A stretch of DNA of 64,000 bases from Mesostigma viride (taxonomy: Eukaryota; Streptophyta; Mesostigmatophyceae; Mesostigmatales; Mesostigmataceae): assembly GCA_009746045.1 (NCBI GenBank), contig RPFO01001590.1, positions 17,775 through 81,774 on the forward strand, read 5' to 3'. Shown piece by piece: positions 51,440-63,456 of this stretch. The translations under genes were made by a program, and so were the position numbers. Each line of letters starts with the position of its first letter. Within the stretch, counting starts at the first letter, position 1. The notes beneath the pieces were generated by a model. It ran no database searches. It was not told where the DNA came from and saw nothing but the letters and a program-made list of their open reading frames with translations.

Positions 51440-52330
51440 ACAGTAGATACGAGATTTTCGGTCTGAAACTCTGTGGACGGCCTCCTTACATCCCGTAGAA
51501 CTCAAGAAAAAATCCTGGTATTTTTTGGATTTTTTTGTGACAGCTGCAAACAAGTATGTACCACTGAAATCAGGCATTTTTGCGGGACGAAGGTGAAGAC
51601 GACGGCGATGGCGGCAGGTAGATCTCGCCAGTTTTCGCGCGAATTTTAGTGGCTCTTGGGTGGCACGACCATGATGATGCGTTCAAAGGTTGATAATATG
51701 GTTTCTACGAGTTTGTTGAGGTACTGGGGCAAAGGAAACGTAGTTTTTTCCAGTTTCTCACCCAACTTTCATGCGGAAACCCTGGAAACCGGCATACATA
51801 TTATTACGGCAAGACTCGGGTCTGCTGCGGCACCATGCTTGGTATTTCCATGGTGTTTCGACTTCTTAACACATGTTTATTCATTCCGAACACCCGGACT
51901 CTCGGCTAAACCGAGATTTGTGCAGACTTTTATTGGGTAGCTTGCAGGCATGATGGTGCCTGCAAATAGCGTAAGGTGAGACCGTGGCTATTGCTACGGT
52001 ATGCTGTGTTTTCCAGGAAACGGCCTCTGCCACCGGCTCAATAGTGCTTGCAGGCATAAGTATATCGTGTTTCTATACCTAGTTTCTGCCAGTTTTCCAC
52101 TTATTTTTACCGACCTCTGCCCAGCCTCTCTAAGACCGCCATCCTACTCGACGTTGCTTGTTTTCAGCCATATCAGGTTGCAGTTGTGCAGTATTTAGGT
52201 GCTGTATACTGTAACAGAATAAAATGATAGATTCTGCTTCAGTTGGAATAAGATCTTTTACCTCTTGCCTATTGTAGCGAAACTGACTTGCAATCTCCTT
52301 GGAACTTGGAGGACTCCGGATATTCTCTAG
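51440..52330. other. spacer, no gene recognised
   Basis: No ORF with a recognisable motif. A plus-strand frame at 51656-51940 is open but has no supporting features. Confidence 0.45.
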
Positions 52331-52342
52331 GAGTCACTGAGC

Positions 52343-52645
52343 TTGGTCGTTTCTCGTCTAGAGGCCGCTCCTACAAGACGATACTTACGCGGTAAGGAGT
52401 TGTGGACCCCTTTGTGTCGGGAGTCTCCTTGCTTGTTCGTACTGACACAAGACTTCCTGTCTACTGGATATGACTGTCCAATAACAGGGCCTCGAGTCAG
52501 AATGTTTGGTTATAAGAATAACTTCACATGTTGGGTGAGAGGCGACTGGCTATATGGAGACAGAATGACAGCGCATATGTTCTCACGGCCTCAGGTCTCC
52601 AACGCAATCCAAAAGACACTAGCCAATCACCATTCAGACCTTGAG
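52343..52645 (+). CDS. possible exon of unknown gene
   Basis: A plus-strand frame reads FLSTGYDCPITGPRVRMFGY, KNNFTCWVRGDWLYGDRMTA, HMFSRPQVSNAIQKTLANHH, SDLE and then meets a strong donor, GAG|GTAAGG. The composition is clearly protein-like (aromatic and charged residues well mixed), unlike nearby frames. There is no ATG at its left edge, so it would be an internal or 5'-incomplete exon. I do not recognise it, and I could not find the next exon with confidence. Confidence 0.3.
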
Positions 52646-52689
52646 GTAAGGTTTTCCTCTAGCCATACTTCACGCTCTTAACCCCTAAA

Positions 52690-53620
52690 TGGTCTTGCGG
52701 CCGATTTTCCGCCAAAAATCGAGTTCCAGCCGATGCATCGGCCCCTTCTCGGGCGACCAAATGCCGCGAAAACTATTGAGAATTAGGAAAAGTTTAGCTG
52801 AGAAGATCGAAAGTTTATAAAATACTCTAAAGCATGGTATATGGGTTTGCATACTTCTGACAAAGTTATAGAGGTGTTCTGGCCGGTCAAAGTACAAGGG
52901 GTCAGGGTACTTTTTCACGTACAACGTGCATTCCGGAAAACGACGACCTGGCCATGGCGGCTTGCGCCCACGCATGGCATTTACGTTTTCGTTCGAATTT
53001 TCTGACCAAACTTAGGATATTGATTTTATACGTCCTAAAGATCATACAGGCCAATTTCTGGTTCGCGGGAACGCCCTTTGATAGGTGTCGGCAGCGTTCT
53101 TGCTGGAAAAAACTGCGATCAGGCCGGACGATAGAAACGTTGACAGCAATACCTTTCCGGCGTATTTTAAAGGATATATCGGTTTCTTCATACTTTTTAT
53201 GATACATAGTAGTCGTAAACGTGCAAGGGTGGCCAGAAATCGCCGAATCCAGCGACCATGCTGCACAACTTTGGTGTGCCGAAATGCGCCATTTTGCGGC
53301 CACCGCCTGGGCCAAGGTAACGCCATCCATGCCTGGTAAAGCTTAAGCATCGTTTTCCTATCGATGTTTGACGTTTATATATACGTTCTAGCTTGTGTAG
53401 CACATTCTTTTTGCATTATTCATGCTCTTTCTTGACCCTGGCCTGGCCCCTTTCTAAAACACCCTTCTTAGATGCTTCCCTCAGTCAGTTGACCTGCCAC
53501 AGGGTGATGGTGATAAGTTTTAGAGGCTGTATGGGTTTGAATACCTCCATATATGTTTGTTATACATTTCCCATACACATATGCTTGGAAGCGCATAATT
53601 TGGCTCTGATGACACAAACT
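52690..53620. other. spacer with overlapping minus-strand ORFs, no gene accepted
   Basis: Two minus-strand frames (about 140 and 100 codons) overlap between 52900 and 53350. Neither has motifs or splice-site support. Confidence 0.4.
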
Positions 53621-53805
53621 CTAGTGCGGGGGTGAGTGCGGGGTTCCGGGACACCACCGCACTAAGTCCGACGCGCCTGCCCAGGCCACGCCGCGCCGGA
53701 CCGGCACACGAGTTACGCGGGAAAAAAGGGCCTGCCGCGCCAATTACTGTAGGACTTGGCTAATTTCTTTGTTGACTACAAGCGCAGTCAAGGATGCAAT
53801 TGGCA
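53615..53805 (+). repeat. ~190-bp dispersed repeat, left copy
   Basis: Shares GATGACA-x-x-AAACTCTAG, GGGGTGAGTGCGGGGTTCCG, CCAGGCCACGCCGCGCC, GAGTTACGCGGGAAAAAAGG and CAATTACTGTAGGACTTGGC with 62027-62216, in the same orientation, with a few small indels. The GC-rich first half and AT-rich second half do not look coding. Nature unknown: small non-autonomous element, solo terminal repeat, or a duplicated promoter. Confidence 0.85.
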
Positions 53806-53829
53806 TCATTGCATTATTTTTGCCAAGGT

Positions 53830-54960
53830 GCTGGCAATGTACGCTTGAAGGTGGCAAAAATCTGGTTTCTTTGTGATGCAGTAGTGACTATTGCCTGGCA
53901 ATTGCGCAGCCGGGAAGTTGGGCGACGAGAATGCCATGGTTGTTCTAAAGTATAATCATCGGACCCTAATTTGTCTAAAGTAGGAGACAAACAGTCTTTG
54001 ACGTCCCTGGGATCCATAGCAATAAAAATTCTGCTTTCTCTACTCGCAGTAATGTCTGCACACTTAGTTTCCTCTTCGAATCGATCTTTTGTCTGGCAAT
54101 CTTTCCCTCTCTCGTTTTTTTCTCCCTCCCTCCCTCCCTTGCTCGCTCCCTCCCTCCGTCTCATGCGTTCCTCCAACGTCCCGTCCTGTCTTCTTCCCCC
54201 CACCCTGCCTTCTCTCGTTAGCTTCCGAGCTTTTTATGCATTGCCTCTCCATACCTCGCTACCAAGTTTCCAAGTAGACCTTGAAGAGATATACCGGGAA
54301 ATGCGTCTGGACGCGGTCATCGTGCGCGCCTTTCTCTTCTGATTTTCTGCGTAAAGCTTGGTAGCACACCTTGTCGGCCCTCGCGGAACTGTCAGCCCGT
54401 ATCTGGGAACTGGACCACATGTATCTGTTACAGTATCTTGCTTATTTTGCGTAGGTTGCTAGTGTTGCTGTATCCTTCAAGTTTAGTGTTGCAGAGTGTG
54501 ACTGACCACTGTATCATTTGGTGATGGGTTTGTTGAATGCTGGGTTTGTTCTTGTATGAGTGTTTGTATAGGGATCCTTGTGTCCTAAAGTAGAAAGCTT
54601 GTCGTTGATACTTCTTCTTCTTTTTTTAGAGTAGCCCTTGGGACATGCAGGCAAGGATGGCATTACAAATATCAATGAAATACAGTACCAAGCTTTTTAC
54701 CACTGACGTGCATTGTAAAATAGGTGCAGGCAACTGCCGTGCACATGCCGTGCCTGAAAATTGTTGAGCCCATGGTGAGCTTTTTTGCTTATTTGGTAAT
54801 TACAGCGTCAATACGTTGTCTAATGTCAACCAACGTGGATCGACCTGGGCTGAGGTTGTCAGTGTGTGCGTAAATGTAAAGCACACATGTATGGCTCGCA
54901 TGTTTGGGAGCCGATCCTAGCCGAATCACACTTTGTTGGCACCCATGCCTGCAGCTAGTG
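53830..54960. other. spacer with a short CCCT tract
   Basis: A (CCCT)-rich patch at 54117-54156 and a simple-sequence ORF around it; otherwise nothing recognisable. Confidence 0.45.
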
Positions 54961-54969
54961 GGGTCTTTG

Positions 54970-55289
54970 TGGCTAGGTACCTTGGGACAGTGTTGGGGTT
55001 GGCTAGCTAGACTACGTGCAAGATGATTCCACCACTGGCCATCAGTGGCTCGGTCCTTAGAGCAGCCAACATACCAGCATACTCGCGCATATTTCAGCTT
55101 TAGCACACCCACAGTTTGCCATAGTCCAACGAGCGTTGAACGCAGCTGTGGCCTGCCTTCGGGCATGAGTGAGGACGCAGGTGTCTTTGCCCCTTTCCCA
55201 CTGTGCAACTTACAGGGACTGGAAAGCACTCTAGGTGCTACATGCCCACCCCACCGAGGCATGCTATAATTTATTTAATTTAATTTTAG
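54970..55289 (+). mobile_element. LINE/SINE 3' region with hairpins and TTTAA tail
   Basis: The last 150 bp align by eye with 15200-15350 (GCAGCTGTGGC, TGCCTT, ACAGGGA, AAAGCACT, GGTGCT). The first hairpin keeps its stem (AGCAC/GTGCT) but has loop TCTAG. The second has ATGCC/GGCAT arms instead of the CAAC hairpin. An ATAATTTATTTAATTTAATT tail ends it. Diverged copy of the same family. Confidence 0.5.
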
Positions 55290-56280
55290 AGCAGGAAACA
55301 TGTTCCTGTCATCCATGAGATAGCGGCCATTGGCATTGTGAGGATGGATGCACGTCAGATCATATAGTAAGAATTTGGACAATCAAGAATGTGTTTGACG
55401 CTCTTTCAACCCAAATTAAGGTTTGACTGATAATTTGGTCGGGGCTCATTGCTCAACCATTCCAATGGGGATGTATGCTCGTTGACGCAGTCAATCATGA
55501 CATCTTATGATTATTACTTACGGCAACGTGACGTGTGGATCCGCCAATAAATTAGCTATCATGGTCAACCAGCATCGGTATGCATTATTAAATTATCAGA
55601 CGCATGCATGTGTTGAATGTTAGCAACGCATACCTTGTGTTGGCCGGCCACCTGCAAAATTACTGACCAGGTAGATGTTGAAGAACCTCACAATCATCCA
55701 GTTGTCGCATGGATCCTAGCTAGCCCACGAGGAAAATTTTCAAGGTGCCCAGTTTTATAGCAGTATGCATATAAGACACATGATACTGCACCACTGCGGC
55801 TAGCTTATGACTGTCCCCATCCCCCCTTCCCCATTCCATCAGGAAATATGCTGACGCTGTCTACGTGTTTATTAATTTATTCATTCATGACTGTGTAACA
55901 TGGCCAACGTGAAGGCAGGCCTTTATGATAATGGGCCCTTCAACTCGAGAGCTCCATCCATTGCAGCCCTTGGGCATTTGCAGCTGCCAGCTGATAATGC
56001 TCCAATATGAGGGTAGTCTTGGAATCTTCATGCCGAAAGCTCGGTCACCACCTCCTGCATTAAGAGCAAATAGACAAGCACTGAGTTTAGAACCCTGGAC
56101 TCAACCACACACAAACAATGATTCGTGACAAGCTATGGATGAAAAACTTCAGGAATCTCTTTTTCTAATTGCGTACATATGGGCATTACATGCACATGCA
56201 TAACCACAATACAATAACGGGGGAGAAAAAGGGAAAAGGAAGCCCAGCAGAGAGAGACGCAGTGAGAGGGAGTTCGTTAG
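55290..56280. other. spacer, no gene recognised
   Basis: AT-rich, no convincing ORF, hairpin or tandem repeat until the 8-mer array begins. Confidence 0.5.
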
Positions 56281-56283
56281 GTT

Positions 56284-56926
56284 GGCAGTCGGGCAGTCGG
56301 GCAGTTGGGCAGTCGGGCAGTCGGGCAGTCGGGAAGTCGGGCAGTCGGGCAGTCGGGCAGTCGGACAGTCGGGCAGTCGGGCAGTCGGGCAGTCGGGCAG
56401 TCGGGCAGTCGGCAGTCGGGCAGTCGGGCAGTCGGGCAGTCGGGCAGTCGGGCAGTCGGGCAGTCGGGCAGTCGGGCAGTCGGGCAGTCGGGCAGTCGGG
56501 CAGTCGGGCAGTCAGGCAGTCGGGCAGTCGGGCAGTCGGGCAGTCGGGCAGTCGGGCAGTCGGGCAGTCGGGCAGTCGGGCAGTCGGGCAGTCGGGCAGT
56601 CGGGCAGTCGGGCAGTCGGGCAGTCGGGCAGTCGGGCAGTCGGGCAGTCGGGCAGTCGGGCAGTCGGGCAGTCGGGCAGTCGGGCAGTCGGGCAGTCGGG
56701 CAGTCGGGCAGTCGGGCAGTCGGGCAGTCGGGCAGTCGGGCAGTCGGGCAGTCGGGCAGTTGGACAGTCGGGCAGTCGGGCAGTCGGGCAGTCGGGCAGT
56801 CGGGCAGTCGGGCAGTCGGGCAGTCGGGCAGTCGGGCAGTCGGGCAGTCGGGCAGTCGGGCAGTCGGGCAGTCGGGCAGTCGGGCAGTCGGGCCGTCGGG
56901 CAGTCGGGCAGTCGGGCAGTCGGGCA
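56284..56926. repeat. (GGGCAGTC)n octanucleotide array, about 80 copies
   Basis: Nearly perfect 8-bp repeats over about 640 bp, with a few single-base variants and one shortened unit near 56410. The unit has no stop in any frame on either strand, which explains the six overlapping long ORFs here; none is a gene. Confidence 0.98.
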
Positions 56927-57070
<144 letters not shown>

Positions 57071-57200
57071 TGCGTGCGCGCGCCCCCGCCCCTGCCCCCG
57101 CCCACACACAACATGCCTGTGAGGAATGACTTCGCCGAAGGACATTGGCTCTTGCACAGTGTATTACCTCCACATGTATGCCTCGGCAGCTTGAGCTCCA

Positions 57201-60200
57201 TCACAAGCCGTGGTCGACAGCCGCTTGGCCGCCTTCCGGCATGGCCAATGATGAATCCGACGCTTCAGCAAGTGGAAAAGAACATAGTGGATTGCTTTGG
57301 GCTCGGGACCCCGCACCATTGCTTGCCTCACTGGCAGCATCTTTCTGCAATCGGCCCATGACGCTCAGCTTCTGTTTCTTTGCCCCACCATTCCGACGGA
57401 CAAATGCACGTTTGACACCACATTGTTGCCCGAATACAGCGGGGTCGTGCCGAATGTCTCGAGTGCCTCTCCTGACCGCAGGTTTATCAACAGGGCGCAA
57501 GGTAGGTGTAGGCGGAACATTGCCCACTGCTGCCCTTTGCCTATCCAAGCGCACAAAGTCTTCAATTTGTCGCGCCACGTCCGCCAAAGCTAGACTTGTG
57601 AGCTCTTGGGCGCGCCGCAAACCATCCTCGGTTGCCGCCCCATCCCATGCAGCCTCGATTCGGCTAAGCATCTGCCGATTCTTCTCCTTCACGGAAGATG
57701 ATGCTTGACCTTTGTCGTGATTGGCAGGTTGACCAAAGTCGGGTGGCTGGGCGTCATCGGGAGTTTCATCGACGTCAGCCGTGTCAGGAAAATCCGAAGC
57801 CTCCCCTTTCTCAGATGGAGTTGCCTTGTTTCTCACCCAGAGCAATTCCTCAAGGAAGTGCACACAAGAGTGCTTGTTTGGCGGAACACCGAATGCTGCC
57901 CGGCGTTTGATCACAAGCTCAATGTCCTCACGGGTAGCCACACCGGAGAGCATGAGGTCGACCAAGAAATGATGACAAATGTTTCCTGTTTTAGAGTCGG
58001 TGCAGTCGCAAGTGGCCGTGTTAGAGTTGAGGTCAATATTAAATGACCTCACGCAAGTCACGAAATCCACCACAACGCGACGGGATGTGCAAGAACCATC
58101 CGTGACCATCTCCGCCCAGCAGCTCCTGGTTTTACCTTGCTGTATTTCCGCTTGGAGATTACACGCCTTGTCAAGCTCCGCCATCTCTTCTTTCCGCCGA
58201 CGGTGATTTATGATGACACCACGGGTTTTGAGCTGTTGGTCCCTTTCCAGCCACCCAACAATCAACCCAAACATGTAAATTAGCCAGTCAAGACGTTGGC
58301 GCCCACGGTTATGCAGCCAAGTATACTTGAGGGTTCGATGATACCGTTCAAGAATATTGTTCGTATCATGTTGGGCATAATCCGCCACCCTAAACGCTTT
58401 CGCCCACATGTGCAGCTTGTCCTCCCATTGACTGCGCATGTAGTCGACAAATGCGGGGGTAATGGGGTCCCACTTGGTATAAAACTGGGTGAGCCGGCAT
58501 TGCACCGCACGTACTTGCGCCTCCGCATCCCCGGCAAGGCGCGAGCTCATGTAATACAAGATGGCATTAAGCTCTTCCATCAGTTCCATACGGACCTTGG
58601 CACCTTTCACCTTTGTTAATAGGTTCGTGCACCAAGCGCGCTGGACGTGCCATGAACACAAAAAGATCTTGGTAGCTGGGAACACCCGCTTCAATGCGTT
58701 CATTTCAGCGTTTGAACAATCGATGATGATTGTCAACGGGGGCTTCGTTTCACAGCCATCCACCACAGCTTCTAGAAATGCCTCATACACGGCACTGGTC
58801 TCCGCGCTGGCAAGGCACCAAGCCACTGGCACACCATTACCAAAAGCATCCACGACCATGAGCGTCACCAGTGAGAAACCCATGGTGGATACCCCAAATG
58901 TGCTATCCAAAAATGCCTTCTTTTGCCCATGCAGTTTATACATTTCCCGCTGCCATGCATTCTGGTACACTAGCACAAAGGGGGAAAGTTGGACTGTACC
59001 GTCCGGGGTCATCTCCTGGGGTTGGTAGTAGCGGACGTTGTCCCCCAAGCGCGCTGCCCATAATTCCACGCTTTCTGCTTCTTCTGCATGGAACTTCCAC
59101 GCCGTTGAAAGCAACTTGTCTTCCATGTTTCTCACATCCGCTGCAGTCAACGCGTAGTCCCTTTGCTTGATAGCCTCCTCGGATCCCAGCAAGTCCTCTA
59201 AGCTTCTCTGCCATTCTCGGATGATAGCATTACAATTAGCCCGCTGCCCATCCTTCAGGTCACTCATCTTACCGCATAGAAACTCCCGGCAACGTTCGCT
59301 TAGTCGTTGTCCACCTTCGTAGATGTCCCTGGCCAGCCCAGTTGCCCCATGCTCATGCCTGAACTCGGAGTACGTGATATATGATGTGCCGAGGTTCTCA
59401 CGTAACTCCACGATACGCCATGAAACCCGACATCCAACGCACATCTCACCCCTCAATTTAGACGCCCGCGCCTTAGGGTGCCCACGCGGCAGTTTCTTTG
59501 GGTTGACCCTGCAGCTGCCATACCTCGCACAGGTGTACCGCGCAAATGCCTTGTTGGCACTTGGGTGACGCTCATGGTCCTTTCCACCCCCATCTTCCTC
59601 CTCATCCCCAGAATCGCTGTCCGGATCATCCTCCTGCACTTCTTGTCCGGCAGCTAATGTTGATGATGCACCCCGCGGGGCGGAGGGCACGCAGCCGGGG
59701 CGGAGGGCACGGCAGCCGGGGCGAGGGCACGGCAGCCGGGGCGCAGGGCACGGCAGCCGGGGCGCAGGGCACGCAGCCGGGGCGCAGGGCACGGCAGCCG
59801 GGGCGCAGGGCACGGCAGCCGGGGCGGAGGGCACCGCAGGGCGGAGGGCACCGCAGCCGGGGCGGAGGGCACAGCAGCCGGGGCGCAGGGCACCGCAGCC
59901 GGGGCGGAGGGCACAGCAGCCGGGGCGGAGGGCACGCAGCCGGGGCGGAGGGCACGCAGCCGGGGCGGAGGGCGCAGCCGGGGCGCAGGGCACGGCAGCC
60001 GGGGCGGAGGGCGCCGCAGCCGGGGCGGAGGGCACCGCAGCCGGGGCGCAGGGCACGGCAGCCGGGGCGGAGGGCGCCGCAGCCGGGGCGGAGGGCACCG
60101 CAGCCGGGGCGGAGGGCACGGCAGCCGGGGCGCAGGGCACGGCAGCCGGGGCAGGGCACGGCAGCCGGGGCGCAGGGCACGGCAGCCGGGGCGCAGGGCA

Positions 60201-60790
60201 CGGCAGCCGGGGCGGAGGGCACGGCAGCCGGGGCGCATGGCACGGCAGCCGGGGCGCAGGGCACGGCAGCCGGGGCGGAGGGCACGGCAGCCGGGGCGCA
60301 GGGCACGGCAGCCGGGGCGGAGGGCACGGCAGCCGGGGCGCAGGGCACGGCAGCCGGGGCGGAGGGCACCGCAGCCGGGGCAGAGGGCACGGCAGCCGGG
60401 GTGGCATCCAGTGGGGCGTCCGAAGGCGGGGCGCAAGCTTTTGATGTCTTTTGTGAATTGCTCTCGTTTCGTCTACAACGAGGCTTGCAGTTTGCCCTTT
60501 CGCCCTCGCCGCTCAAATAGTCAGCGGTTCTGTTGGTTGGTAAGCTGGATCGCAAAAGGACCCTTTGCTTTGGACCTTTATCGCAAAACACCAACACCCA
60601 GTTGAGGTCGTGAAAATTTAGGGGCCCATTCTTGAGCTCTTGCTTGTTGGCTTTGTCGAGCGCCTGATTAGCGAGCTTGGGGTCTCATATATTTGACCGC
60701 AGTCAACATTGGGGTAAGGCTTCAGGGCGTCAATAAATTGGTTAATCTCCGTAGTGCTCAAGGTGCTGCTCGATATTGAAACGCCACAAA
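57201..60790 (-). CDS. Mutator-like (MULE) transposase with SWIM zinc finger
   Basis: From about 59650 to the stop at 57201 one frame encodes a full MULE core: [18 protein letters not shown] (first D), [19 protein letters not shown] (second D) with [11 protein letters not shown], then [15 protein letters not shown] (E), then a SWIM finger [18 protein letters not shown] (C-x-C-x-n-C-x-H). An N-terminal Cys-rich part ([25 protein letters not shown]) may bind DNA. Upstream, the frame crosses a 21-bp minisatellite. Beyond it another frame continues with [20 protein letters not shown] and [13 protein letters not shown], and [17 protein letters not shown] lies near 60700-60750 in a third frame. The true start is therefore unclear; ATG at 60407 is the first in the main frame. 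The catalytic core looks intact. No terminal inverted repeats were found. Confidence 0.85.
59676..60402. repeat. 21-bp GC-rich minisatellite inside the MULE transposase gene
   Basis: About 34 copies of GGCAGCCGGGGCGCAGGGCAC with C/G variants and occasional shortened units. Most units are 21 bp and keep the frame; shorter ones shift it, yet all three minus frames (and plus frames) remain open through the array as Pro/Ala/Arg/Leu-rich sequence. Confidence 0.95.
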
Positions 60791-60859
60791 CACGGAATAC
60801 AGCAAAGTACAAAGCATTCATGTAAGACAATGCGGGACAAATGGGTAACAAATGGGGAG

Positions 60860-61395
60860 AGTTATATTAATGAAAAGAGACAACGAACTTGGAAGCATGG
60901 CACGCCGAGCCCCCGAGTAAAGGTTAAACATTTAGCCACCACGCATTGGGCTTGCCATGAACACCCCATGGAGCGCTATGCTAAGGTTTTCTTGCGACCC
61001 CATGTTGTGTGTGGCTTGTCAGTAATGTGCTAGTAGGAAAGGACAAGCCACGAGGTTAAGATAAGATTACGCCCGGCATAGGGCTGCCAAACGGGCTCAT
61101 CTACCATAAACGCTGCAATAAGGCTTCTGTAGAATAAAAATCTATTTCCAAGCAAAACCATACCGTAAACCAAAACTAGGCCATAAAGACCAATCACAGG
61201 CCAATCAACAAAACCCAAAGAACATTCAGCCAAAAGAGTTACATTATGCACTACTACAATATTTGATATGGCCTTGGTGAACACCATGAAAGCTAAGGCA
61301 ACTAAGAGACTGTGCTTGATAAACGACGCAAATCAGAAAAAGGTTGTTCAATGTATTGATGACATGTAGAGTAAAAACAACACGCGCATACCCAG
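60860..61395. other. spacer, no gene recognised
   Basis: No ORF with protein-like composition. It lies upstream of the MULE gene and would hold its promoter and, if present, one terminal repeat. Confidence 0.4.
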
Positions 61396-61401
61396 GCGTA
61401 C

Positions 61402-61637
61402 CTTTTCTTGGAGCGTACAGCATCCGCGCACCCCGTGCAGTATAAATGAGAGCCAACGAATTGAAGTGGTTCACGGCCGGCCACAAGTGGATTGTCCGGA
61501 TGGGTGCATGTGTTGTCACAGCAGCGCCTCCCAGAAATACCTCTGCGAGCACACTTGTAGGAGGCCTTCCTTTTCCTGGTTGCCTTGTTTGTGCCTTCAC
61601 AACTGGGCACTGGTGTTGGATTTTGTCTTGAACTTCC
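61402..61637 (-). CDS. possible Cys-rich (zinc-finger-like) exon
   Basis: Bounded by acceptor AAAACAG|GG at 61638 and donor AAAAG|GTACGC at 61401. One frame has no stop and reads KASYKCARRGISGRRCCDN, TCTHPDNPLVAGREPLQFVG, SHLYCTGCADAVRSKKR. The spacing C-x-n-CC-x3-C-x-H-x-n-C-x2-C suggests a small zinc-binding fold. A second frame is also open, so the call is tentative. Other exons were not identified. It could belong to a DNA-binding gene or to a transposon. Confidence 0.35.
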
Positions 61638-61829
61638 CTGTTTTGGGTCAGCAACATAAGAAATTAAACACGATGTTCAGAAACTAATTACAAGTTACAA
61701 CATAGTCATGGATTTGGTGGGTGCAATTAGCTGGGGACGCCATAAACATAAGTTGCCATTATGAAGCTCACTAACTGCCTTATATGCAAATAACTCCATT
61801 ATCATGGAAAGATGCTTACAACAAGAACA

Positions 61830-62026
61830 TTCCAGACCATGTCGCTACCAAGCATGAGCGAGTTCGAACGGGAAAATGAGATAACGACATGGAAGGGCAA
61901 CGTACGTTGGAAAACGGTTGTCCGCCGTGCTGACCAATCGGTGCCGGCGCTGCCGCAGGTGGAGGTGCTCCAACATGGAAGGTGGCGGAGAAAGTGGCGG
62001 AGAAGGTGGCGGAGAAGAGGATGCTC
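61830..62026 (+). CDS. possible coding stretch left of the right dispersed repeat
   Basis: The plus frame MSLPSMSEFERENEITTWKG, NVRWKTVVRRADQSVPALPQ looks protein-like and ends at a possible donor (CCGCAG|GTGGAG). A GGAGAAGGTGGC nonanucleotide-like repeat (61978-62015) follows. Unassigned. Confidence 0.25.
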
Positions 62027-62216
62027 TGATGACAGCAAACTCTAGTGGCGGGGTGAGTGCGGGGTTCCGGAACAACCTACGCATAAGTCCGACCGCGCCT
62101 ACCCAGGCCACGCCGCGCCCGGCCCGGCACATCGAGTTACGCGGGAAAAAAGGGCCTGCCGGCGCCAATTACTGTAGGACTTGGCTAATTTCTTTGTTGA
62201 CTACAAGCGCAGTCAG
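62027..62216 (+). repeat. ~190-bp dispersed repeat, right copy
   Basis: Direct copy of 53615-53805 with small indels; see that entry. The two copies are 8.4 kb apart and bracket the 8-mer array and the MULE gene. Confidence 0.85.
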
Positions 62217-62534
62217 GATGATAAAACGTAGCAATGGCCGACATGTTTAGGGTGATGCTCGGGCTTAGGGACAGTGACATGTTTGAGTGATTGCTCGCCA
62301 GACCTCGAGCTCGCTGGCATACACGTCCGTTTGCACCTCGCATTTAGCTGGGTTTTTGGCGCAAATCCTTGTACTGTTACTGGTGTGTGCGATAAAAAGG
62401 AATGGTTATGCACCGACATCTTAAATGCGAATATGCACACAAAAACTGGTTTCCTGGAATTCTGCGAGCTGCGCGGTGTATGACTGGCGCTTTCCCGTTT
62501 TTAATTTGCTTCTCGCCTTTTGTGCTCCAAACAG

Positions 62535-63456
62535 GGGGGTCGTTACATCCACTGCAACAAAGTGCTCGTGACCTCCAGCTTTCATGGCCCGGCCCTGCCT
62601 TTGCTGCTTGACCAGCACCCAAGACAGGGTGTGCTGGTGGCCATCCTCGCATTTTTTCTAGCGGTCAGCGGCATCGTGTGGGTCTGTGCCTTAGGAAGGC
62701 GTAAGCCCTTATTCCAGTTTCCTGTCCAAATGGCACATCATATTAACTGTATCTTTGCTCGTCTTGCGCATGCGGACCCCCCCTTGTTACGATGCGTTGT
62801 CCTGACATTAGCTTCGCATGTGCATTAATGGGACGTGTTCCCGATGTGCATATTTCGGCCCATTATTACTTTCAACATACAATTTCATGGCGATATTAAC
62901 TAATATGAATTAAATGCATTTCCTCTTTCCTTAATCCTTCTAGTTATACCTTTTTTCATGTTTGGTTGGTGGTTATCCATGTAGGGCATGTGGCGGTGCA
63001 AGAGGCGCGCGGTGCCATGCGAAGTTTTCAGTTGTCGCGCCTATCACCCAGGTAAGCAAGGAGTAGAGGGAAAGACTAAGAATATATTTTCTGATTTCTA
63101 GGTCATAGTTGTCCTTTGCACGAGATGGAAGCGTTATGCCATGGGGCTTTATGGTTGGGTAATAGCCCCTCCTGAGAACGGCTTGCTCTGCACTTTGTTG
63201 GTATGTTCTTACCTTGTCACGCGGCAATGTGGTGCAGATCTTCATGCTCCACATGGTGGATCACCTTGGCGTTATTGGCACTACATGTTGGTCCTGAGGT
63301 AAGGAATCCATGCTACCCTAAAACGACTAATGCACTGAATGCTCCTCTTTCAGTTTCCAGGCGGAATACACAGATGAGTGTTTTCAGATACTTCTTGCGC
63401 CCCGTGCGGCACCGCGGTGGCCCAGCCTATTGGGATCTAGCGGAAGCTATTCTTAA
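62535..63456 (+). CDS. candidate four-exon gene for a small membrane protein
   Basis: Likely exons: 62535-62692 (acceptor AAACAG|GG, donor GGC|GTAAGC), 62985-63051 (acceptor TGTAG|GG, donor CCAG|GTAAGC), 63238-63298 (acceptor GTGCAG|AT, donor TGAG|GTAAGG) and 63354 onward (acceptor TTTCAG|TT). The first encodes GVLVAILAFFLAVSGIVWVC, a clear membrane helix. Two frames run through the later exons. One, in phase with exon 1, gives RSFQLSRLSPRSSCSTWWIT, LALLALHVGPEF and a quick stop. The other gives MWRCKRRAVPCEVFSCRAYH, PDLHAPHGGSPWRYWHYMLV, LSFQAEYTDECFQILLA to a stop at 63456, but needs a different upstream join. Splice signals are good; the frame is undecided. 5' exons lie further left. No family recognised. 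Confidence 0.35.
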
